Shown in pieces: positions 1-10,273 of a stretch of DNA of 64,000 nt (position 1 is its first letter; each line of letters opens with the position of its first letter). A model generated the notes under the pieces. It was given only the letters and a program-made list of their open reading frames with translations, did no database searches and was not told the origin of the DNA. A program made the translations under genes and the position numbers. The stretch is from an uncultured Clostridia bacterium (GTDB lineage: Bacteria; Bacillota; Clostridia; UBA1381): NCBI GenBank assembly GCA_934501535.1, contig CAKSUM010000005.1, forward strand, positions 57,389 to 121,388, given 5' to 3'.

Positions 1-295
1 CGTAAAACGGTATGTCAAGCACATTTATCTGCAATCGGTACACCGAAACGCCGTCGGTTTCGGTCACAAAAATTTTGTTTGCCTCCGGGATTTTTTTGTC
101 ATCTTCGGCATTGAGCGGCCACCCCAGCATGGATTTGAATTTTTTTCGGCAAATCTCCGGGTCTTTTTTTATCTGCTCAATCATTTTTCGGCGACTGCTT
201 TGCGAGTCTTTTGCCATTTTGTGTATAAGTTCTTCAATCGCCGTACGGTATGCCTGTCTGTACCCGTTTGCAAAGTTAATACTTTCCTTGTACAT
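1..295 (-). CDS. Alpha/beta hydrolase, acetylxylan esterase-like (N-terminal part, runs off the window)
   Basis: Only the first 98 codons are inside the window; the frame is open to the left edge. Seen: start MYKESINFANGYRQAY, no signal peptide, then the segment SMLGWPLNAED and a beta-rich stretch VSVYRLQINVLDIPFY. From memory of Firmicutes proteins, a helical N-terminus followed by MLGWPL and a YR(M/L)QI-VL strand opens a family of cytoplasmic alpha/beta hydrolases related to acetylxylan esterase and dienelactone hydrolase. The nucleophile elbow lies outside the window, so the activity is inferred. The ATG overlaps the TGA of the upstream gene (TGATG), which indicates translational coupling. 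As the cytoplasmic tail of a polysaccharide cluster, de-esterification of imported oligosaccharides would fit. It could also be another hydrolase of the same fold. Confidence 0.65.
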   Translation of the reverse strand, partial: MYKESINFANGYRQAYRTAIEELIHKMAKDSQSSRRKMIEQIKKDPEICRKKFKSMLGWPLNAEDDKKIPEANKIFVTETDGVSVYRLQINVLDIPFY

Positions 296-1056
296 CAAAT
301 TTCCATCTCCAATTCATCGTAAGCAGCCAAAATACCGTCTTTATCAAGCTGTTTCTGAAGCTTGTCATGTTCCTCGTGCGAATACCGCGACATATGCGAA
401 ATCATTATTTTTCCGCCGTCCTTGAGCAGCTGTGAACTTCTTATCACCCCGGCGATTTCATGAACCATGGCAAGATTGTTGTGCTCAAAAATCCGATAAT
501 CGCCGTAGGCGTTTCCCAAGGTTCCGTCAAGAACGAACAGATCATATTTGTGCTTTTTTATTTCGTGCCAGCTGCGATTCGGCAGCCATGCGCCGTCACA
601 CCCCCAAAAAATCTTTTTATCCCGATATGAAATAATAAAGTTTACGGGCGTTTGCTCCGCATCTGCGACGGAATGACCCGACGGAACGGGTATTACCCCA
701 TACTCTCCGACGCGGTTTTCGGCAAACATCTCAAGAGTGCTTTCGGGAAGCTCCGGCAAATCATGCATTATCATTTTTTCGGCGGCTTTTTCCGCCCACA
801 CGCGTACTTTATTCCCGAACAGAGCGCGGATGGTGTCCGGCGAATAATGGTCGGAATGTGTATGAGTGATAATTATATTTTTTACACCCTCTAAATCTTT
901 CGCGCGGCTTTCGGCAAAATCAGCGGTGTCCGGCGAGCAGTCTATCATTAAATCGTCATTGATTTTCACGGCGGTAAGTCTGCGAAAAAACTCACCCTCT
1001 TTTCTTTCTTTTAAAACCCAGTCTGCCGCTCCCGTTCCGATAAATAAAAGTTTCAT
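295..1056 (-). CDS. Metallo-beta-lactamase-fold hydrolase, PhnP-like
   Basis: A 253-residue cytoplasmic protein without a signal peptide. The zinc-binding signature is plain: H65, H67, D69 and H70 in THTHSDH, a second histidine at H128 (SGHSV), a bridging aspartate near D177 (LDGTLG) and a late histidine H221 (ISHMS). Opening MKLLFIGTGAADW and overall length match the PhnP-like branch, whose characterised members are phosphodiesterases acting on cyclic phosphates or RNA; the substrate here is unknown. The start has AAAGGGTGGAA upstream, and the 21-bp gap to the previous gene suggests one operon. The TGA overlaps the ATG of the esterase-like gene. Being cytoplasmic beside secreted glycan-binding proteins, it may act on an imported breakdown product, which is inference. 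Confidence 0.85.
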   Translation of the reverse strand: MKLLFIGTGAADWVLKERKEGEFFRRLTAVKINDDLMIDCSPDTADFAESRAKDLEGVKNIIITHTHSDHYSPDTIRALFGNKVRVWAEKAAEKMIMHDLPELPESTLEMFAENRVGEYGVIPVPSGHSVADAEQTPVNFIISYRDKKIFWGCDGAWLPNRSWHEIKKHKYDLFVLDGTLGNAYGDYRIFEHNNLAMVHEIAGVIRSSQLLKDGGKIMISHMSRYSHEEHDKLQKQLDKDGILAAYDELEMEI

Positions 1057-1077
1057 AAAATTCCACCCTTTTCTCTT

Positions 1078-3627
1078 TTAATTCTTTTTAATCAGTATGA
1101 CATCACTTGCCGCAACGGCGCGCGTGCATATGATTACGTCATCGCACGTCAGAGTTCCGTAATGCTCAACGTCATAAATATCGTCGGTATTTCCGAGCCT
1201 TAATCCGTCGGTTTGGTCATACACGTAGAAATTACAGTTTTTGAGATTAAAAACCTCTCTGTCCGAAACGTTATCCTTGAAATCAAATTCCACAAGCGTA
1301 CCGTTATGGGAGTATATGCGTCCGAGCATAACTCTCACATTTGCGTTTACGCCGCTGCTGCCTGCGGAATATGTGTGATTTGCGTTTGTATTCAAAAGTC
1401 CCGTGCCGCTTAAACCGTACAGATTGTCTATAACTCTTACATCGCCGTTTTTATTTGCGCGGCAGCGGATAACGCTTCCTTTTGCAATCGTTCCCCATGC
1501 GCCGAGCACCGAGGAATCGGACACCGTCAATTCAACGTCTTTACCGCCGCTCATTCCCTTGATAACGGTGATAATTTCATTGTCGCCGTTCAGACTTTTG
1601 TAAACCTTATCGACCACCGTAATGCTTGTGGCAAGCTCGATGCTTGTATCGTATATAACCACAGCCGCGTCCGCCGTCATTTTATATTCGCCGGTTACAT
1701 AACCGCGTACATCGGCTATGAGGTCGCTCCCCAGGAAGTTTCTTGACGCAACATAATAGTCCTCCATGCCCTTGTATTCCGCGGCGGACGGAACAAAAAA
1801 CACAACCGTGTCATCATCGACGGCAAACTCCGAGCCGAGAGTCATCGTTCCGTTTTTCTTGAAAATCTGCGGATATGATTTATATAGCATGTTTCCCGAA
1901 GAAAACATTCGCAGCGAATCGCTGTCCGACGCCGGAATGAATTTTTCGTTTCCGGCTTTGTGCAGCGCAGTATCGATGTTTCGTATCTCATCATCTTTTA
2001 AAGAATATTTGATAAGCTCGCCTACGGTCAGTTGGTTCTCGGCGGCGGTCAGCGATAACGGTCTTGAATCATCAATATACAGCTTTCTGCTGCACGGAAT
2101 TTTCTTTACCGTGCTTTCCTCGGTCAGAATTTTCAGCACAAGCTGCTCATCTTCGTCATTTATTTTTGTTTCGATAAGATACCCCAATCTGTACTTGCCG
2201 TCACGGCTGCCTATAATCGCTGCCGCATTGCCGTACAGGTCAAACAGAACCGTGACATCGTTCCCCGGCGACACTATTGAACCGGGATTGTACATATCCT
2301 CCGCCATATCGTACTCAACATCGTCTACTTCGATGCCTTCATCAACATTATATTTTGAAAGAACGCCGGATACGTTTTTCTCCGTCACATATAAAGATAC
2401 ATATTTTCCGTCCTCGCTCCTTGCAGCCGTAATGACGGTATTTTCTTTTAAATCCTCTATGGTTCTTCCGTCGATGCCCGTTATTTTCAGCAAGTCCGGC
2501 TTTTCCGTATCCAAGACGTATTTTTTGCCCGAGCTGTCGCTGTTTTTACCGTATATAACGCCGTTTGACACCCTATCCAGTACGATATTGAAAACATCTT
2601 CAACGATTACGCAGTCATATATTCCGTCGCGGTCGTTATCAATCAGCTTAATGCTGCCGTATGAGGGGACAAACGCATTTCTGTTTGCCGTAGTTTTTCC
2701 GTTATACAAAAGCATTACGCCGATGTCGGTTCTTGCCCTTTTGTACTTGCTTCCCTGTTCGTATTTGTATGAGTTATTTGAATAAGACGGCTCATCTGCA
2801 GACGTTATCACTATTTCGTCATTTTTAACCGGCACCGAACCGACCAGATTATCATTTTTGTCATAATAATATTTTACGTTATATCCCAGCTGTGTGCCGT
2901 CAATGCCGGGTGCATACAGCTTTTTATTGCCGATTACCGCGTAATTGTTTTCGCACACGCCCGTAAAGGAATATCCGCCGGCGCTCGTCATAACGCCTTC
3001 GCCGTATTGCAAATTCAATACTTCATCGATAAATTCTCCGCCGTTAATGAACCGTTTTTCGTCTGCAAAGCTCATTTTCACAACATCGGCAAAAAGCGTT
3101 TCATAGCAAATATCCGCAAATTCCCCGTATGTAATTTCGTGTTCCGTTTTGTTTACGGATTTCGGAAGAATTTTAACCTCAATTGCTTTGGTAATGGGAT
3201 TTGTCATATCGCCGGTTAAATCCGTAAGCTTGCCGTAGCCCAAAAGATTGAGCATTACGCCGCAGACATCGGACAGCATTGCCGTCCTGTCGGGTTCAAA
3301 GTTTCCGCTGCCGTCGCCCGTATACACGTCATTCAAATAAAGCCATTCTATATATCCCGCCGCATTGTGCCATCTGTCAACATCTGTGTAAATCTGACGT
3401 GTTGCCTCCGGGACGGAACTGTCCGAAATATTCATAAAATGATACAGCATTTCGGACATATCGGCAATCGTGAACGTGCCGTCTTTGCTGCTGCCCGATT
3501 TTATAATCCCGAAACATTCCGCCGTGTTCCACTGTTCCGTATCGGTTGAATTATCGGCGGATACCGAAACTGCCGCAAGCTGAAAAACAAGCGCAAGCGA
3601 TAATATTAAGCCTAAAATTTTTCTCAT
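1078..3627 (-). CDS. SLH-domain surface protein with long beta-rich region
   Basis: 849 residues. Signal peptide at residues 1-24 (hydrophobic core then VSADNS). Residues about 30-190 hold two or three degenerate SLH repeats; the clearest is IYTDVDRWHNAAGYIEW through GDGSGNFEPDRTAMLSDV. SLH domains attach proteins non-covalently to pyruvylated secondary wall polymers, so the protein should sit on the cell surface. The remaining 650 residues are beta-rich with recurring blocks of the type DG-YD-VIVED and YVTEKN and have no catalytic motif I recognise. Length and layout match the 963-residue protein at 46149-49040, so the two are probably paralogues. The SD (GGGGGTG) lies inside the end of the upstream gene, with a 3-bp gap. 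The function, possibly glycan binding or S-layer structure, is unknown. Confidence 0.85.
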   Translation of the reverse strand: MRKILGLILSLALVFQLAAVSVSADNSTDTEQWNTAECFGIIKSGSSKDGTFTIADMSEMLYHFMNISDSSVPEATRQIYTDVDRWHNAAGYIEWLYLNDVYTGDGSGNFEPDRTAMLSDVCGVMLNLLGYGKLTDLTGDMTNPITKAIEVKILPKSVNKTEHEITYGEFADICYETLFADVVKMSFADEKRFINGGEFIDEVLNLQYGEGVMTSAGGYSFTGVCENNYAVIGNKKLYAPGIDGTQLGYNVKYYYDKNDNLVGSVPVKNDEIVITSADEPSYSNNSYKYEQGSKYKRARTDIGVMLLYNGKTTANRNAFVPSYGSIKLIDNDRDGIYDCVIVEDVFNIVLDRVSNGVIYGKNSDSSGKKYVLDTEKPDLLKITGIDGRTIEDLKENTVITAARSEDGKYVSLYVTEKNVSGVLSKYNVDEGIEVDDVEYDMAEDMYNPGSIVSPGNDVTVLFDLYGNAAAIIGSRDGKYRLGYLIETKINDEDEQLVLKILTEESTVKKIPCSRKLYIDDSRPLSLTAAENQLTVGELIKYSLKDDEIRNIDTALHKAGNEKFIPASDSDSLRMFSSGNMLYKSYPQIFKKNGTMTLGSEFAVDDDTVVFFVPSAAEYKGMEDYYVASRNFLGSDLIADVRGYVTGEYKMTADAAVVIYDTSIELATSITVVDKVYKSLNGDNEIITVIKGMSGGKDVELTVSDSSVLGAWGTIAKGSVIRCRANKNGDVRVIDNLYGLSGTGLLNTNANHTYSAGSSGVNANVRVMLGRIYSHNGTLVEFDFKDNVSDREVFNLKNCNFYVYDQTDGLRLGNTDDIYDVEHYGTLTCDDVIICTRAVAASDVILIKKN

Positions 3628-3630
3628 TCT

Positions 3631-5307
3631 TTACACCCCCGAAACATAGTTTACCGCATTTAAAACATTATACAAAATATCGCATGCATATGCTCTTGAA
3701 ACCGTTTCGTTTCCGCCGAAACGGTTGTCTGTAATCCCGAGCATAAGACCGGTTGCCTTCATGTATTTCACGCTGTCTTTTGCCCATTCGGGAATTTCCG
3801 CGGCGTCATCGTATTCGTCAAGCGATATATTCTCGGTTATATCGGCGTCATATGTATCTATCAGACGTTTCATGATTACGGCAAACTCATTTCTTGTGAT
3901 TTTTGATGTCGCACCGAAGGCGTCATCGGAAATTCCCACCATTAATTTTGCCTCAAACACCGCCGAAACATAAGGATAACTCCAGCGGTCATTCAGGACG
4001 TCATTAAATGATGATGTCTTTCCGTTTGTGTCCAGCTTTTGGGTTTTAACGATTATGGTACTGAATTCTTCACGCGTCAGACCGTTGTCCGGCGCAAACG
4101 TGCCGTCGCCCATTCCGCTTATTATTCCCTGCTCGACAAGATATGTTACCGCCTCGTTTGCCCAGAGGTGATTTTCCATATCCGTGAATGTATTCTTAAC
4201 AGGCTGATTTATCTCTTCAACAGGTTCGGGCTTTTTATCGGGAAGTATAACTGTGCCGCTGCCTTTTCCGCCGCCACCGCCGCTGCTTCCTCCGCCGCCG
4301 GCTGTTCCGCTGCCAGACGGTATTCTCTCCGCCGCAAGTCTTTCAGCCATGGCTGCATTAAACGTTGTTACAATCTCGGCATAAGCGGAATATGCTCTGT
4401 TCATCATCTTTTCATCGGCAAGCTGAGGATTTACAAGCCTTGCGTAATCGGAAAAATCAACATTCAATAAGCCTGCGTCTTTGTACACTTTCATAACGGG
4501 ATTTACTTCCGTCCATTGAACCGCCTTTTCAAGACTTTGTTCAAGAATGTAAAATTCCAGCGACGGTGACAGCTCCGATGAGCTTGTGTACCGCTTTTCA
4601 AGAACCTTGGTGAGAACTCCGTTTTTGACATCGGCTGTGAGCTTGTTAAAAATATCGCTTACGGCGCTGTGGGAAATTTTCAAAACGCCGTATGTTTCAC
4701 TGTTTAAAAACTCCGTGTAATCGGTGCCGCTGCCGCCCTGCGCGATTGTGCATACGATAACGGCGCCGTAAAATCCGTCGGTAACCGACGTTATGTTGTT
4801 CAAATCAACCGCGCTGTCATTCGCCATGAACGAGTACACCGCGTCTTTGTCCGCAAGTTTATTAAACGCAGTCATGTCAAGGTTCATATTCGCGCCGTAG
4901 TTTTCAATAATGCTTTTCATACCGGCAGCGTCTTTGGCGGTATTTTTTATAATTTCTTTTATGCCGCCGGTTATCATTTTAAAATCGCTGCTGTCCTTAA
5001 GCCCCTTGCGCGGCGCGGAAACGGCAAGTGTGTAATTTCCGTTTTCGTCATCGTTTATGAACGAAAAGCTGAATTTACCGTTTTCATCGGTGAACCCCTG
5101 CGCGGCATAAACAATATCGCCCGCGCCGTTTTTAACCAAGCCGGTCGCAGCGGTTCCGCCGCTGTCGCCGTCAACAAGAATATCACAGGCTACCGTCCTG
5201 CTTTCCTGATTTACCGTCAGCTTAAAGCTTATTCCGCCCTCTGCCGACGCGCTGCCGCACAAAAGCAGTAAAACAACCAATGTCATAAAAATAGAATATT
5301 TCTTCAT
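3631..5307 (-). CDS. Secreted protein with C-terminal triple SLH anchor
   Basis: 558 residues. Signal peptide 1-22 (LLLLCGSASAEGG). Residues 25-105 look like a small beta domain (an Ig-like pattern with DENGKFSFSF). Residues about 110-330 are largely helical with no family recognised. A glycine/serine linker follows (about 333-352), then three well-formed SLH repeats to the C-terminus, with cores AVTYLVEQGIISGMGDGTF, VSAVFEAKLMVGISDDAF and VKYMKATGLMLGITDNRF. This is the architecture of a wall-anchored display protein, with a variable domain outward and the SLH anchor inward. Start ATG at 5307 is preceded by GGAAAGGAT. It lies 16 bp after the glycosidase gene and 3 bp before the next SLH gene, in the same unit. 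The role of the helical domain is not known. Confidence 0.88.
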   Translation of the reverse strand: MKKYSIFMTLVVLLLLCGSASAEGGISFKLTVNQESRTVACDILVDGDSGGTAATGLVKNGAGDIVYAAQGFTDENGKFSFSFINDDENGNYTLAVSAPRKGLKDSSDFKMITGGIKEIIKNTAKDAAGMKSIIENYGANMNLDMTAFNKLADKDAVYSFMANDSAVDLNNITSVTDGFYGAVIVCTIAQGGSGTDYTEFLNSETYGVLKISHSAVSDIFNKLTADVKNGVLTKVLEKRYTSSSELSPSLEFYILEQSLEKAVQWTEVNPVMKVYKDAGLLNVDFSDYARLVNPQLADEKMMNRAYSAYAEIVTTFNAAMAERLAAERIPSGSGTAGGGGSSGGGGGKGSGTVILPDKKPEPVEEINQPVKNTFTDMENHLWANEAVTYLVEQGIISGMGDGTFAPDNGLTREEFSTIIVKTQKLDTNGKTSSFNDVLNDRWSYPYVSAVFEAKLMVGISDDAFGATSKITRNEFAVIMKRLIDTYDADITENISLDEYDDAAEIPEWAKDSVKYMKATGLMLGITDNRFGGNETVSRAYACDILYNVLNAVNYVSGV

Positions 5308-5323
5308 ATCCGTATCCTTTCCG

Positions 5324-8300
5324 TTATTGTATCATAAAATCCACAGACCCGCGGTATATGTAACCGAAATCATCTTCTGCCGTAACAAGAAGCGTATATA
5401 CCCCGGTATCCAAACCGTCAAGATTTATTATAACATCATTTCCGTCTGATGTAAATTCGTCGGTTTCATGTCCCGACAGATAAACTTTTACCGATTTCGC
5501 CGTAATATTTTCCGGTATTTGTGCATGCACGGCAGGAAGCGCGCCCTTGTAGTAAACCGCATTGTCCTCCGCGCCGTAAATTTTAATGCTGTCCCAATTT
5601 ATAACGTCGCCCTCGCCGGTGCTTTTGTACCAGCCTATATCCTTAAGCAGGTAGCTTGCCGTTTTCGTTCCCATCAGGTTTACGCCTACGGCAATATGCG
5701 CAATGTCGCGGACATCAAACTCTTTGCCGGCATCGGCGCCGTCCGGCAGATATTGCAGCACCATCTCATTCCACAGAAAATAATAATCCGTATACCCGGC
5801 TTTTATCGATTTGCCGTTGTTGCTGCCCTGAAAATATTTTCTTCCGTCCTTCATATATGCAAAGCAGTACAGCACCGCCTGAGATACGTCACTGTCCGCG
5901 CCGACCGACATTTTCAGTCCCGACGAGCCTTCCAGAGCCGCCGCGTCCGTCACGTCAAAATTGGGATAAGACCAGCCGTTTCCGTCAAGATTTACATTGA
6001 ACCGCAGCTCGCCCGTATTGCCGGTATCGGTGACGGTTACGCTGCCGCTGCTTGTCGCGCCGTACGTGTGCCAGTTCTTCGCATATTTTGCGTTATCAAA
6101 ACTGCCGTCAAGCGGTACGCCGTCAAGTTCGCGGCACCTTATAAGCGAGGTGCTCCTCGTTATTTTTTCACCGTTCACGGTTCCGCCGAACTGCAAAAAT
6201 CCCTTTACCGTTCCGACAGTATCATCGGCTACCCTGACTTTAAATTTAAGCTCCGTGCTGCTCATCGGCGGAATTGTGACCGCCTGCTGTGCAAGGTCAA
6301 CGGTAAATCCGCCGGAAACTTTTGCACTGATTATTCCCGACTGCTCTTCGCCGCTGAAATTGTAAACATTCACCGTGCACAAATTATCATCGTTTCGGTA
6401 CATCAGATAACCTTTGTTTTTTTCGTCAACATAGCTTCTTCCCTCAAAATTCTGCTGTATTACAATTCTCATGCTGTCCGATATGACGGCATTTTCAAAA
6501 ACGGGTTTCAGCTTTTTAAATTCCGAAAAGCAATCGGCATTCACGTTTTCGCCGAATACGAGATAAACGGGGTCCGGTCCTGTCGGAATACTGATTATTC
6601 CGTCTATCGGCTCTATCGTACTTTCCTTGCCCATAAGGTCAACCTTTACCGCGGCGCTGTCCGACTTAATCTGCACAAAGCTTTCACCCGACTTTGTCCA
6701 GAATACGCCGACATCCTTTTCACCGTTATTGAAAAGATACCCAAAGCAGTCCTTTGGGAGGTCGCGGAAGATACCCTTGTATTCTCCCTTTCCCATTTGG
6801 TATGTGAAATTTTCCAGAGCCGTATATGCCGGCGACGGCGACTTATCACGGCAGAAAATACCGTATTCGCTGCCGCTTTCGTAATACTGCGGCACAACGA
6901 ACAGAAAATGCTTGTCATTGCCGTTTGCCATCGACTGCACATTGTTTATCACCGACGCCCTTGCCTGCTGCCGCCGTGACAGCTCCGCCCCGTCGGGCTG
7001 TATCGCGATACCGCCCTCGGTCACCCAGGTTCTGCGGTTATCGTAACCGTATGCCGTCAGAATATCGCGGTTTTCCGCAAGCTCGGTTTTATCGAGCGAC
7101 GGCGCGGCATCATAGCTTTTTCCGCCGCCTGCATATGCATGATAGTTGTACATATCGCTGTATTCCATAAAATCATTCATCATGCATAAGTCCATATATT
7201 TCGTGTCGGCAGGCGAATCCGCGAAACCGCCGTGCACCTTGCCCATAGTCGGACTGCCGTCGGTAATTCCGATTGCCGCCGCTTTCATAAATGCCGAATA
7301 TCTATCAGCCGTTTCGGACGCAAACGCCGTGTCCTCCTCATTCCAGATTTCCATGTAATCGACAAGACCGTTATACTTTGCCGCGTAGTCTTTCTGGAAA
7401 TTATACACTTCAAACAAATCACCCGGCATATGTCCGCCGGATACCAGTGATGACGGAGCGTCATGGAACATATTTATAACGTCAAGTCCCTCGTTTGCAA
7501 CGGTTTCATTCTGATATTTGCGCACCGTGTCGGAATAAGACCAATAATATCTTTCGCGCACCGTGTTAATGCCGGCAAGCCTGAGAGCGCGGCATAATTT
7601 TTTCACCTCGGTTTTGCCGCTTGACAGAGCAAACCCGGCAAAATCCATGGCAAAATGCGGATTTTCTTTTCTGTCCGCGGACTTATGCGTCACCGAAAAT
7701 CCGGTGGTGTATATCTTTTTGCCGCTGTCGTATACCGAAATACGGTACCACCCCGGCGGCATCACGCCTAAGTCAACATGTGATGACAGCTGTGTTTTTT
7801 GCAGTTCAAACTGCCGTCCCGATACGCGGTTATGAAAATAATCCTCCGCCGCAACTGAGTATGTTTTATCGGCTCCCGGATAATCGGTAAATCTTACCGT
7901 AAAAGAAACATTATCTCCGCTTTCAAAAACGGAACTCTGTGCAGACGCGTCTATCGAATAAATCCCGAAATCTTTTTTCGTAAAGGAGAAATAATCCATC
8001 ATAAACAACGCCCAGTTTGTGCTCGACGCACGTGATTCGCTGACCGTAAAACGCACGGTGTTTCTGCCCTTGTTCAGCTCGGTCATTCCCAGGGTATAAA
8101 GATACATGCTGTCCGACCCGTAATTTGTGCCGGGCTTGGAGATTTTTTTGAAAACGTCGCCCGAATATACCTTTTCGCCGCCGTTAATGCTGTAGTAAAA
8201 ATTGCTTGTATACGGCGAATCGATTTCGGAAACAACTGCCGACAGCTCATAGCCCCCGGCGTCGGGCGCGTCAAATTCATATTCAACATAGTAATCCGTG

Positions 8301-8479
8301 CCCGGACGTTTCCACTGCGACATTACCATAACCGGATTATCGCTGTCCTGCGGCAAAATCATCACCTTTTCGTTTGCCGACCAGGCGGTGAAATCTTCCC
8401 CCTGTACGGTAATCTCCGCCGCACTTGCCGACGCTCCCGTGATGCAAAGCAAAAAGATGAGTATAATTAATTTTTTCAT
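5324..8479 (-). CDS. Secreted multi-domain glycosidase, clan GH-A-like, with N-terminal carbohydrate-binding module
   Basis: 1051 residues. Signal peptide 1-21. Residues about 22-167 resemble a CBM6/CBM35-type jelly roll (ITVQGEDF near the start, VRFTVSES and a closing MDYFSF strand). Residues about 275-560 look like a TIM barrel of clan GH-A: N380-E381 in EIWNEEDTAFASE would be the acid/base, and E488 in WVTEGG the nucleophile. The C-terminal 480 residues are beta-rich and hold further sandwich domains. Closest relative in the window is the protein at 10471-13674, which shares NEEDTAFASE, FMKA-AIG and WVTEGG. I cannot place either in a numbered GH family. AAAGGAGC precedes the ATG. Secretion without an SLH domain suggests release or association with anchored partners. 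The substrate is unknown. Confidence 0.82.
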   Translation of the reverse strand: MKKLIILIFLLCITGASASAAEITVQGEDFTAWSANEKVMILPQDSDNPVMVMSQWKRPGTDYYVEYEFDAPDAGGYELSAVVSEIDSPYTSNFYYSINGGEKVYSGDVFKKISKPGTNYGSDSMYLYTLGMTELNKGRNTVRFTVSESRASSTNWALFMMDYFSFTKKDFGIYSIDASAQSSVFESGDNVSFTVRFTDYPGADKTYSVAAEDYFHNRVSGRQFELQKTQLSSHVDLGVMPPGWYRISVYDSGKKIYTTGFSVTHKSADRKENPHFAMDFAGFALSSGKTEVKKLCRALRLAGINTVRERYYWSYSDTVRKYQNETVANEGLDVINMFHDAPSSLVSGGHMPGDLFEVYNFQKDYAAKYNGLVDYMEIWNEEDTAFASETADRYSAFMKAAAIGITDGSPTMGKVHGGFADSPADTKYMDLCMMNDFMEYSDMYNYHAYAGGGKSYDAAPSLDKTELAENRDILTAYGYDNRRTWVTEGGIAIQPDGAELSRRQQARASVINNVQSMANGNDKHFLFVVPQYYESGSEYGIFCRDKSPSPAYTALENFTYQMGKGEYKGIFRDLPKDCFGYLFNNGEKDVGVFWTKSGESFVQIKSDSAAVKVDLMGKESTIEPIDGIISIPTGPDPVYLVFGENVNADCFSEFKKLKPVFENAVISDSMRIVIQQNFEGRSYVDEKNKGYLMYRNDDNLCTVNVYNFSGEEQSGIISAKVSGGFTVDLAQQAVTIPPMSSTELKFKVRVADDTVGTVKGFLQFGGTVNGEKITRSTSLIRCRELDGVPLDGSFDNAKYAKNWHTYGATSSGSVTVTDTGNTGELRFNVNLDGNGWSYPNFDVTDAAALEGSSGLKMSVGADSDVSQAVLYCFAYMKDGRKYFQGSNNGKSIKAGYTDYYFLWNEMVLQYLPDGADAGKEFDVRDIAHIAVGVNLMGTKTASYLLKDIGWYKSTGEGDVINWDSIKIYGAEDNAVYYKGALPAVHAQIPENITAKSVKVYLSGHETDEFTSDGNDVIINLDGLDTGVYTLLVTAEDDFGYIYRGSVDFMIQ

Positions 8480-8500
8480 ACCGATAATGCTCCTTTCCGC

Positions 8501-10273
8501 TTACTCGATGCAAACCGAGTCATACACCGGCATCAGCCCGTCTGTTCCCGTCACCGAAATTATCTTAAAACGGTTATCGCTTGCCGGCAGCGTATATGTC
8601 ACTATCTGTCCTTTGTTCAGCGCCGATACCGGCAGGATTGTGACATTTTTGAGGTAATTTCCGTCATATTCAGCCGCGAGCATACTGTGCGTCTGCGTTT
8701 TATTCCCGAACGGTGAAAGAAGCTTAATCTTAATTTTACCGTCGGTTTTGGCCGCGCTTATAACCGTAAAACCGTATTTCTCGTTATAAATGTCATAATT
8801 AACATCGCATGAACGGACATCATCGCCGTCCGAGGCAGACACATGCACCGCTGCAATTCCCGGTTTAAGCGCCGTGACGTTTCCGAGAGAGTCCGCCGCA
8901 AGCAATGTTCTGTCGGAGGTTTTAAAGGTAATTCCGCCTGTTTTTCTCAGATAATCAAGGTTTGCGGTGTGCCCGTTTTCATCTCTTGCAAATACCGATA
9001 TGCTGTCCGTTTCGCCCGGCAGCAGCAGTGCCTTTTCCGGAACGGCGCTGACCTCCGCAATATTTGAAATGCACGGTATAAGCGTAATTTTTTTCACTTC
9101 GCAGCCGCCGTCTCCTATTTTCAGATATACCGTACCGTTTATCGCAGCTGCCGTTTTCAGCCGGTATACGCCGTATAAGGCTCCGCCGTCCGAATATTCC
9201 GATATGACCCGAACGGTACCGTCGCCGTAGCCGTTTTGCGCCGTCCCCTTTGATAAAAACGTGTAGCTTTCGCCGTCGGCAGAAAATCCGCACTCGGGCA
9301 GCGCCTCGGCATTTTCATCACTCACCGCCGATATTTCAACGGTGTATTCGGCGCCGTTCTGCGGAGTGACCGAAAAATTATAGATACCCTCGCTGCTCTT
9401 GTCCGCATCAATTTCGATTTTTTCGCTTGTATATTTAAATTTCAGACAGTCCAGAAAAAACAAATACATATTATCCGCATCTCTTGTTTCGGCTGCGGTA
9501 AAAATAATGCTGTTGATGCCGTGTTTAAGCGTCACGGTATTATTAAGCGCGTACTTTTTCATAAGCCCTTTATCCGCCGCATTGGTGAGGTTTGCAAGCT
9601 TCGTCACCGTATCCGCCTTTAAAGGATACTCAGCACCGTTAACGCGCATATTAACGTCCGACGTGTAGCTCTGATTAAGCGCCGACATCACTATCTCCGC
9701 CGAATATTCACCGCTTACCGGGGCATATACCAAAAATCCTGCCTCTGCCGGATAATTAAATCTCCGGTACAGCGTAACATCATTGTGCGACATGTCGGAG
9801 CCGTAATCGTCATAATAAAAGCACTGCGCGTCGGCATATACGGCATCGTTACATTCAAGGCTGACTTCGGAAAAATCATTTTCCGCCGCAAATTCTATCT
9901 TCAGCCTGCCTGCCGCAAACTGCGCCCCGGCTGTATTCTTCCGAACGCTTAACTCAATGCTGTTAAATCCGGCGTCAAATGTAAGCGTAAATTGCTTTGT
10001 AATGTCACCGATTTTAATATCGGTGCCGTTTTTAAAAATCATCGACACCGTACAGCCGCTGCAAACCGCACCGTCAAAGCTGACATTATATATTCCGCTT
10101 TTGTCCGAATACCATTCATAAACAATTCTTGCCTCGTTTTCATTAACGGACACAATACCGTCCGCCATAACGGCTCCGTCATATTCGGACGCAAAGTATT
10201 CCTCGGCGGACACGGCCGCGGTAAATACGGTAAAGCAAAAACATATTAAAAACAGCTTAAAATATATTTTCAT
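8501..10273 (-). CDS. Secreted carbohydrate-binding-like protein with Ig-like (Big_2) domain
   Basis: 590 residues from the chosen ATG at 10273, which has GGAGAG six bases upstream and begins directly with a signal peptide (MKIYFKLFLICFCF, cleavage near VSA-EEYF); an in-frame ATG four codons earlier has a poor SD. Two beta-sandwich segments (about 22-135 and 140-290) look like CBM6/CBM35-type modules: the second contains NMRVNGAEYPL and ends in LFFLDCLKFKY, the pattern seen in the neighbouring carbohydrate-binding proteins. A Big_2-like domain lies around 410-500 (TSDRTLLAADSLGNVTALKPG). A final domain ends in a short strand before the stop. No catalytic residues were seen. It probably binds polysaccharide for the cluster's glycosidases. 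Confidence 0.78.
   Translation of the reverse strand: MKIYFKLFLICFCFTVFTAAVSAEEYFASEYDGAVMADGIVSVNENEARIVYEWYSDKSGIYNVSFDGAVCSGCTVSMIFKNGTDIKIGDITKQFTLTFDAGFNSIELSVRKNTAGAQFAAGRLKIEFAAENDFSEVSLECNDAVYADAQCFYYDDYGSDMSHNDVTLYRRFNYPAEAGFLVYAPVSGEYSAEIVMSALNQSYTSDVNMRVNGAEYPLKADTVTKLANLTNAADKGLMKKYALNNTVTLKHGINSIIFTAAETRDADNMYLFFLDCLKFKYTSEKIEIDADKSSEGIYNFSVTPQNGAEYTVEISAVSDENAEALPECGFSADGESYTFLSKGTAQNGYGDGTVRVISEYSDGGALYGVYRLKTAAAINGTVYLKIGDGGCEVKKITLIPCISNIAEVSAVPEKALLLPGETDSISVFARDENGHTANLDYLRKTGGITFKTSDRTLLAADSLGNVTALKPGIAAVHVSASDGDDVRSCDVNYDIYNEKYGFTVISAAKTDGKIKIKLLSPFGNKTQTHSMLAAEYDGNYLKNVTILPVSALNKGQIVTYTLPASDNRFKIISVTGTDGLMPVYDSVCIE

Noticed and set aside
6646..6942. Long antisense and alternative-frame ORFs throughout the GC-rich glycosidase genes
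   Set aside because: Shadows of strongly coding frames with domain evidence; none has an SD plus a recognisable family.
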